In this document: positions 12,550 through 25,900 of the stretch, one piece after another
How the letters are laid out: every line of letters starts with the position of its first letter
Position numbering within the stretch: the first letter of the stretch is position 1
The notes under the pieces: generated by a model
What the model saw: only the letters and a program-made list of their open reading frames with translations
What the model was told of the DNA's origin: nothing
Database searches by the model: none
Made by a program: the position numbers and the translations under genes
Source: Lasiosphaeris hirsuta
Taxonomy: Eukaryota; Ascomycota; Sordariomycetes; Sordariales; Lasiosphaeriaceae
Reading direction: 5' to 3'
Assembly: GCA_030549175.1 (NCBI GenBank)
Contig: JAUKUA010000007.1
Location: 868,001 to 932,000, forward strand
Length of the DNA: 64,000 nt

Positions 12550-14121
12550 TTAAAAATCTAATATATCCTTACTATCAGATAGTTTAATAACATAAGAAAA
12601 AAGCTCAGGATGATCCTTCTCTGTCATTATAGTGACCTTAGTCTTTTTAGATAGTTAAGGAGAGATATCTTTACCTTCATCTCTCTATCTTCCATACTTA
12701 GTCTTAGTTTTAGAGATTTTCCTAGGTAGCTTAGGGATATCTTTACTATCTTCAGTCTTTCTATTATAACATTCGAGAGTATTATAACTTTAACGTCTAT
12801 AACGGTAATATCTTTTACTTACCTTATGTTTATTAATCTCGGCTTAGTCTATCTTAGTGATAACTTCCTTATAAGTTTACTAATATTTTATTTAGATAGA
12901 TATTGAAAGATTATCCTTTCTGTCTTATTAGTTTTACTTAGGACCTTTCTTAGGTTTTTCTTTTATAGATATTAAACCGAGACGGGAGTTAGAGATATTG
13001 TTTTCTTCTTAGTAATTGTCTTACTTCGAATATTCTTTATTATTTGAAATAAACTTTCCTTTTCCCTACTTAGTTTTATAGTTAATCTCGTAATTCTTTA
13101 TTTTATCCTTATGAATTAAGCTAGCGGTAATAATAACTTTAAGAAAGTTAGTATCGTTAGGAGGGAGATATCCCGTATATAAATAGATTAAGTTTATTAT
13201 AATATCAGAGATAGTATTAGTAACTAACAATTATAAGGCCTAACTATTAAGATCGACGGTATAATTTAGTTCTTAAAACTTTATTACGTATTCGTTTATA
13301 TCTCGTTCGTAGGTTAGGGCCTTTATAGTCTTATAGTCTTTGGCTCTTCGTGTTAGGTTACGGAATCATTTAACTATAGTAGTAGTATAATTGTTTCACT
13401 GATTTATTAACCTAAGCTTTTTAATCTAAGTCTCTCTTTTTTAATATTATTCGAAGGTAGTATCTTTAGTAAGAATACTAATAAAACTAATTTTGGCTTT
13501 ATTATCGAGGAAACTTTATTCGTAGACATTAAAATACTCCTTAACGGAGTGTTATCATATCTCGAACTTACCTTTATTTCTTTTATTATATTTTTCGGAT
13601 TTTGTTATAGTTACGGTAATACCTTGACTACGGAATTCCTAAATTATATTAATATTGTTATAAATTAGGTCTTAGTTAATATGGATAAGGTTAAGAAGGA
13701 TTACTATAAGGTCACGTGGAGATAAAGAGCTTTAGGAACCTAGACCCTAAGGTCTTAGGGGTCCCGGGGGCCTAGGTAGGCCTCCTAGTAGTCTAGGGAG
13801 ACCTAGAGGTGGACTTACGTGATAGAGATTATCGTCCGAGTCGTTACTGTTATTTAGAGGAGGTAATGTTCCTATCTTAATATAACGGAGAGGTAAACTT
13901 CCTCCTATGTTTCTACTTCTCATTCTAACATCAGAATTTTATATACTATCGACCTACCTTCAGGCTCGTACTAAGATTTCCCGGGTAGCCCTTCTTTAGA
14001 GGTTTCGGTCTGAGAGGGGGTCTTCGTTTTGATCGAAGTACTGTATAGAGGTGGAATTTTTAAACGGTTATAATAGCCATTATAAGGGTTTAATAGATAG
14101 GGTTTTCTATAAACGTGTCAT
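12550..14121 (-). pseudogene. B1 gag (degenerate)
   Basis: ATG at 14119-14121 and TAA at 12550-12552 are in the same frame, 524 codons apart. The equivalents in A, B2 and D lie 547, 525 and 523 codons apart, which supports the boundaries. The product is a capsid/nucleocapsid protein: a polar, Gln-rich N-terminal part, a Pro/Gly-rich middle (about 13730-13820), the retrotransposon gag domain, then a CCHC knuckle (about 12780-12830) with Cys and His codons changed to Tyr. Interrupted by TAA/TAG. Confidence 0.7.
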
Positions 14122-15000
14122 AGCCCTTTAGATAATCTATTCTTTGTTATAAGGCCTTACCTATATTAACCTTGATGTAAGAGCTTCCTTAATAAGGTTA
14201 TTAAAGTAGGCCTTAAGTTGTTCGAATAACTCTTAATTCTTCGGGGTTCGTAATACTCTAGATTGTTAGAGTGCCATAAGGGAATTAAGCTGGCTTTAAG
14301 CCGTGGTAAACTAATGGCTAAATTCCATATTATAGTAATCTTATCAAGCTTATTTTTCTTCCTAGATATAAAGAAGTTCCTTAACTCGGACAAGTTCGAC
14401 GTTTTGTTCTCTAGTCCATACTTCTTAATCTTATACTTATTACGCTTATTATAGTTTTTACTTAGTAATTTCTTTATAGAAAGCTTCAGTACGTATGACG
14501 ATAAGGTTAAGAGATTTTTTACGTTAGGTTATTTAGGTAGTAAATTAGGCTAATTTCTAATTAACCTTAATACCGAAGGTAGTATAAGAAGCTTTTAATT
14601 CTTACCGAATACTTTTAAAGACATATTAGTTTGTCTTAATATGTTATATTATCGACTGGTAGTTAGTGACTAAGGTAGTAAATATAAAAGTAAGTAAATC
14701 GAGTCTTTTTTTATCTTTGTATATGTTATTAATAAAGAAGTAAAGTTCCTTATAGGTTTTAGTAACCTAATTATAGAGATGAATAAACTATTAAGGTAGT
14801 TTAGTAAGGATTTCGGAGCTCGATAAAAGTATAGGAAACTTTTTAATAGTTTGTATTTTTATCTCGGGAAGTTCTTAGATTATGAGGTCGGTTTCGAGGT
14901 TAGGTTTAGTTTCTCGTCTCCGGAACGTAGCTAAGTATGATATAGGATTGCTAGTTATTATAATAGGTAAAAGAGATGTTCTTAGGAAAGAAAGATTATT
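14122..15000 (-). other. B1 leader between 5' LTR and gag
   Basis: 879 bp. It holds a - strand open frame (14166-14393, 75 codons) whose counterpart in D (56718-56954) keeps the same reading frame and the same C-terminal end; see findings. I could not assign a tRNA primer-binding site next to the LTR. Confidence 0.5.
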
Positions 15001-16259
15001 TATAACACAGGCTAGCCTATAAAGATCTAGGATATGATAATTACAAGGTAAGATATTAAATGAAGAGTTAGATTATAAAGCTTTAACCTTTTCTTAACTC
15101 TTAACTTAACTATTTAACGAACTATCCTAACAATTACTATTAGTCTAGTTTAGAGCTTTCATACGATAAACTTAGGGACTTGATCTTCACAAGGCTAATA
15201 AGTATAAGATTTGATTTAGAAATTTAAAATAGAACGGTAAGAGAGTTAACTATCGTAATATAAAGTAGTAGAGAGTTAAGAAGAAGGAGGTTTAGAGAGA
15301 TAGAATGATCTAACAGAAAATAAGACATAATACTTCGTAATTATAAGTTAAAAGAAACAGAAGGGTTCATAAGGTTATATTATCCCTTAGCTTTACTAAA
15401 GTTCAGCTGATAATCTTTCTAAGTTTGTCTAAAAAGAACTAGGGAGCTTCTTCCTCTCGAGGATCCGTCATAGCGTACCTGTCTTACTTATAGAAGGCTA
15501 TATATAAGATACAAGGATACTAAAATATCTAAAGGATCTTCCTAGCCGCCCGTCGGTCCCGAATCTCCTTTTTAGCCGCCCGTCTCTCGCACCTTATAAA
15601 TCCGTGGCTACAAACCAAGTGAAGCCGGCCTATCACACGTTAGTCTACAGCCGGTATTAGTACTTATCTATATAGCTCTAGCGGCATGGTGTCCATCGCT
15701 GTAGGTGTTCCTTCACGTCCTTGGTACTTACGTTAGCCACAGCGCTATTAGGTTGATCTCCCGGTCGGCTGTCACAGTAACGGTTCCCTTCGTGACTTAC
15801 ACATAGAGGTCACGACTACCTGTTACCACTAAAGCTAGACTCCGGAGAACGTCGGGTTCTAGGTCTTCCAAAGGAATGCTAGCGATAGCGGGGAGGTCTA
15901 TGATTCGAAAGACCAGCTGTAGGGTCTGGGCTGGCTGTGTAGGCCCTGACCACGATACTGAGGTTGAATGGCTTGTCCATGACAAATCTGAAGTCTGATG
16001 ACGTTGCCTAGCACGGGCGAAATCTATTGTATGGCTGCGTGCCGGCTGAATAGGCCATAAGCCACGCGTGGGATCGTGTCCCGAGGTTGAGCCACGTTGT
16101 GGCCATCCTCTGTGATGGTTCCCTTATCCACGTGATCCATGACGGATGTTCGTAGGTCAATGGGTATGTGCTTCTTGTGTGTGGTTCGTGCCGCTGGTGT
16201 AGGGCTCGATCAAGGAGGTCAGTGACCCTGTTGACCTAGGTGAGCCCACCAGTGTGACA
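15001..16259 (-). repeat. B1 5' LTR
   Basis: 1259 bp, TATAACACAGG to CAGTGTGACA on the + strand. The half nearest 16259 (about 15600 onward) is strikingly GC-richer than both the half near 15001 and the matching half of the other LTR. Confidence 0.92.
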
Positions 16260-16264
16260 GGTAT
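16260..16264. repeat. Target-site duplication of B1, right copy (GGTAT)
   Basis: Second copy of GGTAT; the sequence of LTR A resumes at 16265. Confidence 0.92.
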
Positions 16265-16592
16265 CGTTCTATCTCTCTAAACCTTCCCCTTCCCACGGCG
16301 TATACTATTACTTTGGGCTACGATGATTAACTCCCTTAACTACTATGCCAAAGCTTTGAATCTAACCTTGTACTAAGTTACTTAACCATCGAGTCGTACG
16401 AAGCCTTACGAGGATCATCTCCCTAAGTCGGAAGGCTTGAAAGCTCTAAATCGAACTAATATTACTACTGGGATAGTTAGCTGTCCGGTTGAAGTTATAA
16501 TTAAGATTATAGCTCTGTAGTTTGATCTCTTACTTGATATTTCATTTTATAGCTGTTACATCTTAGACCTTCGGTAGCTAGCCTATATTATA
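16265..16592 (+). repeat. Element A 5' LTR, second part
   Basis: Last 328 bp of the LTR, ending CCTATATTATA (RIP form of CCTGTGTCACA). With 6654-7669 it gives 1344 bp, the same as 31545-32888. Confidence 0.92.
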
Positions 16593-17485
16593 GATAATCT
16601 TTCTTCTCGTTTATTAAACTTGAAATCTTTTAGTTATTTATAATAACGTCCCTTCCTATCTATAGAACGTCATACATAGTTACTGTAAGAAAAGTAATCG
16701 AGCCTATTTCTAGTACCGATCTTATGATCTAAGAACCTCCCGAGATAACTACTATAGCTATTAAGTAATTCCCGATAATCTCTTCAAGCTTTCTTACTAT
16801 CGTTAAACTACCATAATAGTTTGTAGATCTTTACTAATAAGTAGCCTAAGCCTACTAAAAGCTTTACCTTTTTATGACCTCTATGACTTTCGATAAGAAA
16901 AGACTTGACTCCCTTACCTCGACGTTCTCGGTATTACTCTCAGATTATAAAAACATAGTTTAATATGTTTAAAATAACTAGTATGTCCTTAAAGCTACTT
17001 AATAAGAATTCGAAGCTTCGTGTATATCCTTCGGTATCTAAGTCAATGAGAAACTTTCCCGTTTTACTATCTAAGACGTGTAACGACAAAAATCTCTTTC
17101 TATCATCGTCACTCGAACCGAAGCCCTCCGTAAAGATATACTTAGGTAAAAAAAGTAAATAGAGTAACAAGTACGACAGATGGAATAGTAAGTACGGGAA
17201 CAAACTAACGAGCTTGTCTAGGTTAAGAAGCTTCTTTGGATCTAGGAAGAAAAATAAGCTCGATAGGACCGTTATAACGTTAATATCTAACATTAGTTTA
17301 CTTCGGCCTAAGAACAACTTAACTTATTTATAGCTCTTTATTAGCTAGGAGCCTTACGAATCCCGAAGGAATAAGAACTATTCGATTAGCTCAAGGCCTA
17401 CTCAAAGAACTTAGTTAAAGAAATACTTATGATATAAGCTACCGTAGTAAGATCCTATGACATAGACAGAATTATCTAAAGGGCT
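16593..17485 (+). other. Element A leader
   Basis: 893 bp between LTR and gag. The first bases after the LTR (GATAATCTTTCTTCTC) are conserved in all four copies, but I do not recognise them as the complement of a tRNA 3' end. Open frames of 125 (-) and 65 (+) codons here are not conserved as such in B1 and D. Confidence 0.5.
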
Positions 17486-19126
17486 ATAACCCGTTTGTAA
17501 AAATCACCTTCTATCGAACCCCCTCGACGAACGTCATAACCGTCGAAGAAATTAATCTCAACTCGGTACTTTGATAACAACGAAAACCCTCTCTCCGATC
17601 GTAACCTCTAACGAAGAGTGACCCGAGAAATTTTATTTAAAGCCTAAAGATAGTTTAACAATATATGGAATTCCGATACTAAGATAAAAAGTAAAGGATC
17701 AAGAGGAGGTAACCTACCTCTTAGTACTTACTCAAGAGCCGTTACCTTACCACCGTCCCCGAGTAGCTACGGCTTTAGTAATAATAATAGGAGCTCCTCT
17801 CTAACGGGTAATCTACCTTCTAAACCCTCTAACAGACCTCTAAGTTCCTAAGAAGGACCCCCTAGTCTACTAGAACTCCTAGGAGGCTTACCAGAGCCCC
17901 CGAGATTCCTAAGACCTCTGGGTCCGGGCTTCTGAAGCTTATTACCACAACTTCTACTCGACTCGATAACAATCCTTCTTAACCTTATCTACATAAACTA
18001 GATAATAATATGTAAACACGTTACCATAATTCGTAATTCCCGAGGATAGGATACCGCTATGACTATGATAAAACTTAAAAAATATAACAAAAAGAATAAA
18101 GGACATTTTAAGACTTAGTAACGTTCTATCAAGGAATACTTTAATGTCTATAAGCGAAGCTTCCTTAACGATAAAGTTAAAATTAACTTTGTCGGTACCC
18201 TTATAAAAGACATTACCCTCGAATGGTATTAAAAGAGAGGCTTATAGATTAAAAAGCTTAGCTTAGTAGATCAGTAAAACAACTACGTTACCGCTATCGT
18301 CAAATACTTCCATAACCCCGTGTATAGAGCTAAGGACTATAAGTCTATAAAGGTACTAACATACGACAAGGATATAAACGAGTATATAATCAAGTTTTAA
18401 GAACTTAATCATATTGTCGACCTTAATAGCTAAGTCCTATAGTCACTAGTTATGACTACGATCCCTGAAGCTATAATAGATATGATCTATTTACGTATAA
18501 GATACCTCCCTATCGAAGATGCCGACTTTTTAAAAGTAGTCGTTATAGCCGGACTAATTTATAAAGATCAAATGAAAAATCGAGAAATCATCCATAAGGC
18601 CAAATTAAGAAAAGGAAAGTCCACTTCAAATAGTAAGGAACGTTCGAAGAAAGATAATAACAAAAAGGATACTAATATCTCTAGCTCCCGTTCCGATTTA
18701 GTACCCGTGAAAAAGGCTAAAAAGGGCCCTAAGTAGAAACGACAGGATCGTAAAGATAAGACATTAGTACCTACCTGTTCAAAACATTAAAACTCTTATA
18801 AAAAGGTTATTACGGAGGTAGAACAAGCCGATATCAACAAACATAAAGTAAGTAAGGGATATTACCGTTATAGAAGGTAAGGTTATAATATCCTCGAGTG
18901 TTATAGTAAGAAAACTAAAGAAGGTAAGGAAATTCCAAAATCTCTCGGAAAAATCTCCGGAGTCAAGCCTAAACATAGAAGATAAGTTAATGACGAAGAT
19001 ACTAGAGAAACCAAATCCCGGCCCATTAAAAAGGCTAAGATCTCTTTTATAACAGAAGTAAATTACCCTAAGCTTTTTTTCCGTGTGGTCGAACTTTCCG
19101 ATAATGAAGGTACATCGGATTTTTAA
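17486..19126 (+). pseudogene. Element A gag (degenerate)
   Basis: The start codon (ATG in D and B1) is ATA here (17486-17488). TAA 19124-19126 ends the frame after 547 codons. The frame contains the gag capsid region (about 18065-18740; 18452-18736 has no stop) and a CCHC zinc knuckle at 18860-18901: C-x2-C-x4-H-x4-C with the first two Cys and the His now Tyr and the last Cys intact. Function: virus-like particle and RNA packaging. pol starts in another frame right after. An overlapping frame upstream of 18060 also looks open, but comparison with D shows the gag frame is the real one. Confidence 0.72.
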
Positions 19127-21643
19127 TTAGTACCTAGAACTTTACGGCATCTAGAACCGTGTCTTAAATCGCCGTAAGTTCTATAAAGTATGTCCGTTTC
19201 ACCTTCCTATTCGAGGAAACCTCTTCTTCCGAACAATAAGACGAAACTAAGACTTAAGAGAAGCCCTCTTATAAAAAGGCTAAACGAAGCTACGAGCTAT
19301 ATTATAATATTCGTAAGATTGTTCCTATGACTATTATCTACTATAAAGTTATAGAAATCCTTATTCGAGCGTTACTTAACCTTAGAACCTTTGGCCCGGT
19401 CATAAGTAAAGATCTTGTTAAGAAATAAAATATTTCTCATATAGTCAGAACGATATTAAAATCCTTAGAAGCTTTTAATATCATAATTAACCTCAATTCC
19501 GGAAAAACCTATACTAAGAAAATCGTTCTACGATACCAAGTTAAACATTTCTCCCAGATCACGTTCAAAATCTCACCTCTCGATACTAAATATAATGTCC
19601 TCTTACCCTACTAATAGCTATAATAACACTAGCTAAACTATCTATAGGACTATGACATCTCGAAAGTAATCTTTAAATCTAATTACTATCGTTAAAATTA
19701 TATTTCCTTTATAATCCTTAGAAAAAGAAGCTCTATCGCCAGTGTCATAGTATCTTACATCTCGAAAATCTCTAAAAGATTCAAGACCTTTATACCTTTA
19801 GCGTCTTCCGAAACGGCCTAACGGCTTCTAGACCACTAACCGTAGGACCATGTAATTAACATAATAAAAGAAAAGAAGCTCCCATAGAGACTTATCTATC
19901 CTATGTCATACCTAGAAAAGAAGATCCTTCGTAAATGGCTAGACTAAATATTCTCGGAAGATAAGATATAGAAATCAAAATCACCCTATTTTTCACCTAT
20001 CTTTTTCATAGAAAAAGAAGTATCTATAGAAAAGGCAGCTACTAGAGACCCGGAGAACCTCTACCCTATAGTCGACTATTAGAGAATCAACGAACGAACT
20101 ATTAAAAACTACTACCTATTATCTCTAATCACCGAACTCTAAGATACCCTTATTAGATCTATCATCTTTATAAAGATAGACCTAAAGTCAGGTTTTAACT
20201 TAATTCAGATAAAAAAGGACCACGAGTAGAAAACAACGTTTCGAACCTATTACGACCTCTTCGAGTTCAACGTAATATCCTTTGGCCTTACTAATATTCC
20301 TACTACCTTCTAAGACATAATAAATCATATCTTTCGAGACCTTATCGACTAAGGCCTTCTATCTTACATCGATGACCTCCTCATTTATACCGACTCGAAG
20401 AAACAACACGATAAGATTATAGTAAAAGTACTTAAAAGGCTCTAGAAACATAACCTTACGATTAACCCTTTAAAGTACGTATAAGATGCCGAGGAACTCG
20501 AGTACCTAGGCTACATTATCAACGCCAAAGATATCGCGATATCAAAAGATAAGATAAAATATATCTTCTTATAGAAACAACTTACATCGGTAAAAGGAGT
20601 TTAGTAATTTAACAGATTTACAAATTTCTACAGGTACTACATCAAGGGTTACTCACACGTTACCAAACTACTTACGGATTTTACTAACCTTACTTAGAAA
20701 ACCTAGAAGTAGACGAATCAAATAAATACGGCATTTCAAACATTAAAAACAGCCTTTATAAAAGCCCCTGTTCTAGTTTATTTCGACCTTAATAAACTAC
20801 CCATAATCGAACCGGATACCTCCGATTATACACTCGGCTCGATTATATCATAGAAATAAGATGACGGTAAGATTTATCCTATAGCCTTTTACTCTAGGAA
20901 GTTAATCCTTATAGAAATAAACTATGAGATCTACGATAAGAAACTCCTTACGATAGTTAATTCATTCCAACGTTGAAGATACTACCTAGAGGGGGCTAAG
21001 TACTACATCGAAGTCTTCTCAGACTATCGTAACCTAGAGTACTTCTAGACTGTGAAAGTCCTTAACCGCTGCCAAGCCCGCTAGGCTCAGTAGCTCGCTA
21101 CCTTTGATTTCGTCATCAATTTCCATCCTAGTATATAAAATGCCAAGGTAGATACTCTCTCGTGGTACGAAGAGTACCTTTCGGAAGGGGGAGATGAAAA
21201 CTAACCGATAACCTCTATTTTAAACAAAGAACATTTTTCACACTCAGAAGTTCCTACGTTTATGCTCTCGAAAGCATACCTCTATAGCATTCCAACACCA
21301 AAATAAAACGAAGAATTCTTTGAGCAAATCAAAGTTACTACTTCTATAGACGAAACGTATCAAAAGGCTTTGATTTCCCTTGGAAAGGACGTAACTAACG
21401 AAGATAAAGTCCTGTTTGTAAAGAATCACATTTAGATCTCCGACAACAAGGAACTTAAGATTTAGATTATCCGATCCGAACACGACACCAAGGTAGTAGG
21501 TTACATAGACATAGATAAGACCGTTGAGCTCATTAGACGGCACATGTTCTGGCGAAACTTTAAAAAAGACGTCACTAAGTTTATATGTTCCTGTCACGAG
21601 TATCAAAGTAACAAGCTAAGACGTCACCTTCCTTTTAGACTAC
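19127..21643 (+). pseudogene. Element A pol, first part: protease, RT, RNase H, integrase zinc domain
   Basis: Frame set by ATG 19327, shifted relative to gag. Protease: about 19370-19430, with the active-site region reading ALLN followed by GPVISKDLVKK (D to N change). RT: 20000-20600, with an intact YIDDLLIY at 20365-20388. RNase H: about 20800-21170, with DTSDYTLG. The integrase HHCC domain ends with C-x2-H-E-x codons at about 21589-21606. B2 interrupts at 21644, and the next residues continue at 30394. This is the best preserved pol of the window, yet it still has stops in every domain. Confidence 0.82.
21639..21643. repeat. Target-site duplication of B2, left copy (ACTAC)
   Basis: ACTAC just before the B2 LTR; repeated at 30389-30393. 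Confidence 0.92.
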
Positions 21644-22971
21644 TGTGACACAGGCCAGCCCACGAAGGTCTGGGGTGTGATAACCACAAGGTGAGATATC
21701 GATTGAAGAGTCAGACTGTAGAGCTTTAACCTTTTCCTAACTCTCGACTCAACCGTTCAGTAAACCACCCTGACAATTACTGTTGGTCTAGTTCAGAGCT
21801 TTCATATGACGAACTTAGGGACTTGATCTTTATAAGGCTAATAAGCACAAGGTCCAATTTAGAGGTTTAGAACAAAACGGTAAGGGAGTTAACTATCGCA
21901 ATACAAAGTAGTAGAGAGCTAGGGAGAAGGAGGTTTAGGGAGATGGAATGATCTAACAGAAGATAAGACACAATGCTTCGTAATCGTAAGTCAGGAGAAA
22001 CAGAAAGGTTCACAAGGTTGTATTACCCCTTAGCTTCACTGAAGTTTAGCTAATAATCTTTCTAAGTTTGTCCAAAGAGAACTAGGAAGTTTCTTCCTCT
22101 CGAGGATCTATCGTAACGTACCTGTCCTACTTATGGAAGGCTATGTATAAGATATAAGGATACTAAAATACCTAAAGGATCTTCCTAGCCGCCTGTCGGT
22201 TCCGAATCTTCTTTCTAGCTACCCGTCTCTCACACCTTACAAATCAGCGGTTATAAGCTAAGTAAAGCTGGCCTATCATATATTAGTCTACGGCCGGTAT
22301 TAGTATTTATTTATATAGCTTAAGTAGTATAGTATCTATCGTTATAGGTATTTCTTTACGTCCTTAGTACTTATGTTAACTATAGTACTATTAGGTTGAT
22401 CTTATATCGGCTATTATAGTAACGGTTCTCTTCGTAACTTACACATGGGAGTTATAGCTATTTGTTACTACTAAAGCTAGACTCCGGAGAACATCGGGTT
22501 CTAAGTCTTTTAAAGAAATACTAGCGATAATAGGAAGGTCTATGATTTGAAAGGCTAACTGTAAGACCTTAGCTGACAATGTAGGCCCTGATTACGATGC
22601 TAAGGTTAAGTAGCTTATCTATGACAAATCTGAAGTCTAATGATATTACCTAGTACGGGCGAGATCCGTTGTATGGTTACTTTAGCTTATGAGTAGTTTT
22701 TAGCATTCTATCGTAACTTATAAGTACTTTAGGAGAATCCGTTAACTTACGTGTTAACTAAATAAGCCATGGGCTACACGTAGGATTATGTCCCGAGGTT
22801 AAGCTACGTTATAGCTATCTTCTATGATAGTTCTCTTATCTATATGATTTATAATAGATGTTCGTAGGTCAATGGGTATATGCTTCTTATGTATAGTTCG
22901 TACCGCTAGTATATAGCTCGGTTAAGGAGGTTAGTAACTCTGTTAACCTAGGTAAGTCTATTAGTATAATA
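21644..22971 (-). repeat. B2 3' LTR
   Basis: 1328 bp. The outer end is nearly unmutated (TGTGACACAGGCCAGCC), while the inner end reads TTAGTATAATA for an original CCAGTGTGACA. Confidence 0.92.
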
Positions 22972-25900
22972 CTATCTCTTCTCCTAAGAGAACTTACCTC
23001 GAGTCCTTAGGTTAATAACCCTAGGGTCCTTAGGCTTACGTGGGTATTTAATATGGAAGTCCTAAAGTTCCTAGGTGTTAAAGAAGTGGTTATATGGTTC
23101 CTAGGTCTAATCTTTTTCTTCGGGGTATCTATTCTATTTGACGAGATATTTTACTATCTTTTTCTTAGTGTAGGAATTTATGATTTCCTCTACTATAAAT
23201 TTCTTAGGGTAGACATCTCTTACTTACTCTAAGACCTAAATAAGATTAGAGATCAGCTAGGAGCCGGTTTAGAAAGGCTTAATAAGAGAAACGTGGAAGG
23301 TAGGATAAACTTTCTAACGTTCTAGAAGTTCGAGTTTTAGGGCTATGGGAGATATTACCTTAGAGATTTTGAACGGGCCGAGTAACTTTTTATCTAGTTT
23401 CTTAGAAGGTCTTTTGGTTCTAATGTTTCGTATGTTAAGTATTATTAGTTATTTTTCCTCGAAAGAGGATACTTCCTTTCGCTTTTGATCTATATACTTC
23501 TTTATCTATTCTCGAGATTCTTTAAGAGTTTCGTAAAAGTTCCTATAGACTATTATCATTTAGTATACTATGATTTCGTTATATAAGTTACATATAGATT
23601 CGTTAGGTAGATTATTAACGGCTAGATAGTATTTGTAGTTAACGTAGAAAGGAGAGCTACTAGTAGAAGTCGATTTAGTGTTATTCTATGTAAATTTGGC
23701 TATAGGTAATAAGATATCTTAGTTATTTATCTTATAATTAATAAAGGTTCTAAGGTAGGCCTCGATATACTAATTAAGACATTTAGTCTAGTTATTTATT
23801 TCGGGATAGAACGAGGTTAATATTTTTAGTTTAATTTTAATATGTTTAAGAAAGTCGTACCAAAGTCCTACGTTAAACTATAAATCTTAATTAGAAATGA
23901 TACTAATAGGTATATTATAATATTTCTAATATTCGTAAGTAAAAAGAGAGATTAAGTCTTCTATCTTTTTAATATTATCCTTTAAAGAGATAAAGTATAT
24001 TATTTTAGTAAAAGTATTAATAATGACTTAGATAAAGTTATATCTATTAAAGAAAAAAAGGTCCGTTATAAAGTTTATTAAAATAAGCCTCTAAGGAAAG
24101 TATTTTAACTTAATAGGATAAAGTAGTCTGAAAGAAAGGTAATATCTTAACTTATTACTTTAACACTTATGATAGAAGTATATAAATTTAACGATATCCT
24201 TCTTAAGGTTTTACTAATATATATACTATCTAATAAATTTAACGGTCTTATTTATACCTATGTAGCCTACTACTTTAGTATCGTATTTAAAATAGATAAT
24301 CTAAATCTTAAGTTTCTTATTATTAGGAACTTAGATACGATTTTTCATAAACAGAACTTTTTCTTCGTTAGTTACTTCTTTTCTAGGGGTAATTAAGGCT
24401 CTTTAGTATATTTCGTTATTAGAAGCTACCGTTTTAACCTACTCGAGGAATTTCTTATTCTATCTTAATATTAGAATGTTATAGAGACGAGTTTTCGAGA
24501 GTATAAACGATAAGGCTTTTAAATAGGAGAAGTGTTCCTTATTTAAAATCGAAGTTATCGGTTAGTTTTTATCTCCCCTTTCCGGAAAGTACTCTTTGTG
24601 CCATAAGAGAGTATCTACCTTAACATTTTATATACTAGGACGGAAATTAATAATGAAGTTAAAGATAACGAGCTACTAGGCCTATTAGGCCTAACGGTAG
24701 TTAAGGACTTTAGTAATCTAGAAGTATTCTAGGTTATGATAGTCCGAGAAGACTTCGATATAATATTTAATGTCCTTAAGGTAATATTTTTATCGTTAGA
24801 AATAGTTAACTATTACTGGAAGTTCCTTATTATAAATCTCATAGTTAATTTCTACAGGGATTAGTTTTCTTAAGTAAAACATTATAAGATATATCTTACT
24901 GTTATCTTACTTCTATAATATTATTTCTCTTAACATATAGTCTAAAGTATTAGATTTAATAATAGATAGTTTATTAAGGTCAAAATAAACTAGAACAAGG
25001 GCTTTAGTAAAGGCATTTTTTAATAATTTAAATGTTATATTTATCTAATTATTCTACGTCTAAGTTCTCTAGGTTAAGTTAGTAAAATTAGTAAGTAGCT
25101 TAGTAATACGTAAGTAGCCTTTAATATAATATCTATAGAAGTTTATAAATTTATTAAATTATTAAATTCCTTTTATCGATTTTAGCTGTTTCTATGAAAG
25201 GATATATTCTATCTTATCCTTTGATATTATAATATCTTTTATACTAATGATATAGCTTAGATATTTTAATTCCTTAATATCCTATATATATTTAGTAAGG
25301 TTAATAGTAAGGTTATACTTCTAAAGTTACTTAAGGACTTTAATAACGATTTTGTTATATTTCTTTTTAGAACTTATATAAATGAGAAGGTCGTTAATAT
25401 AAGACAGAAGGCCTTAATTGATAAGATCTTAAAAGATATGATTTATTATGTCTTAGAAGGTAGTAGAAATATTAGTAAGGCTAAAAGATATTATATTAAA
25501 TTTAAAAAGACCGTAATAGGTTCGAAATGCTATTTTTTACTCGTAGCCTTCCTTTATCTAAATCAAGTTAAAACCCGACTTTAAATCTATTTTTATAAAG
25601 ATAATAGATCTAGTAAGGATATCTTAAAGTTTAGTAATTAGAGATAATAGGTAGTAGTTTTTAATAGTTTATTTATTAATTTTTTAATAATTAACTATAA
25701 GATAGAGGTTTTCCGAGTCCTTAGTAGCTACCTTTTCTAATGATACTTTTTTGTTTACGAAAAAAAATAGATAAAGAACAAGGTAACTTTAATTCCCGTA
25801 TTTTACCTTCCTTAAGTATCTAGTCTAGTTATTTATGAAGGATTTTCTTTTCTAAAGGTAACATAGGATAAAGGAGTCTCTATAGAAGCTTTTTATCTTT

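Larger units (their letters stand above)
7670..16259 (-). mobile_element. Chromovirus-type Ty3/gypsy element B1, complete, nested in the 5' LTR of A
   Basis: 8590 bp on the - strand, with two LTRs of exactly 1259 bp and GGTAT on both sides. Internal region 8929-15000 (6072 bp) carries leader, gag and pol, all degenerate. Both LTRs lack the same 69 bp that B2 has (around 22680-22750), so the deletion was present in the parent element before insertion. Confidence 0.93.

Noticed and set aside
16593..16610. tRNA primer-binding site next to the A LTR.
   Set aside because: The sequence GATAATCTTTCTTCTC is conserved but does not start TGG and is not a tRNA complement that I recognise; self-priming or an unusual primer cannot be judged here.
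16940..17317. 125-codon - strand frame.
   Set aside because: Antisense to the leader of A, no homologue in the other copies, hydrophobic shadow composition.
16965..18062. A long + strand frame in the A leader/gag region that looked like an extra ORF before gag, also readable in D.
   Set aside because: The overlapping frame from 17486 reads in phase to the CCHC knuckle and has matching lengths in all four copies (547, 524, 525, 523 codons), with better composition (Gln-rich, then Pro-rich). The other frame is a shadow.
21244..21606. 120-codon - strand frame, similar to frames at 10117, 24169 and 60763.
   Set aside because: These are antisense shadows of the same integrase zinc-domain segment in A, B1, B2 and D; RIP makes antisense frames open because TAA/TAG on one strand read as TTA/CTA on the other.
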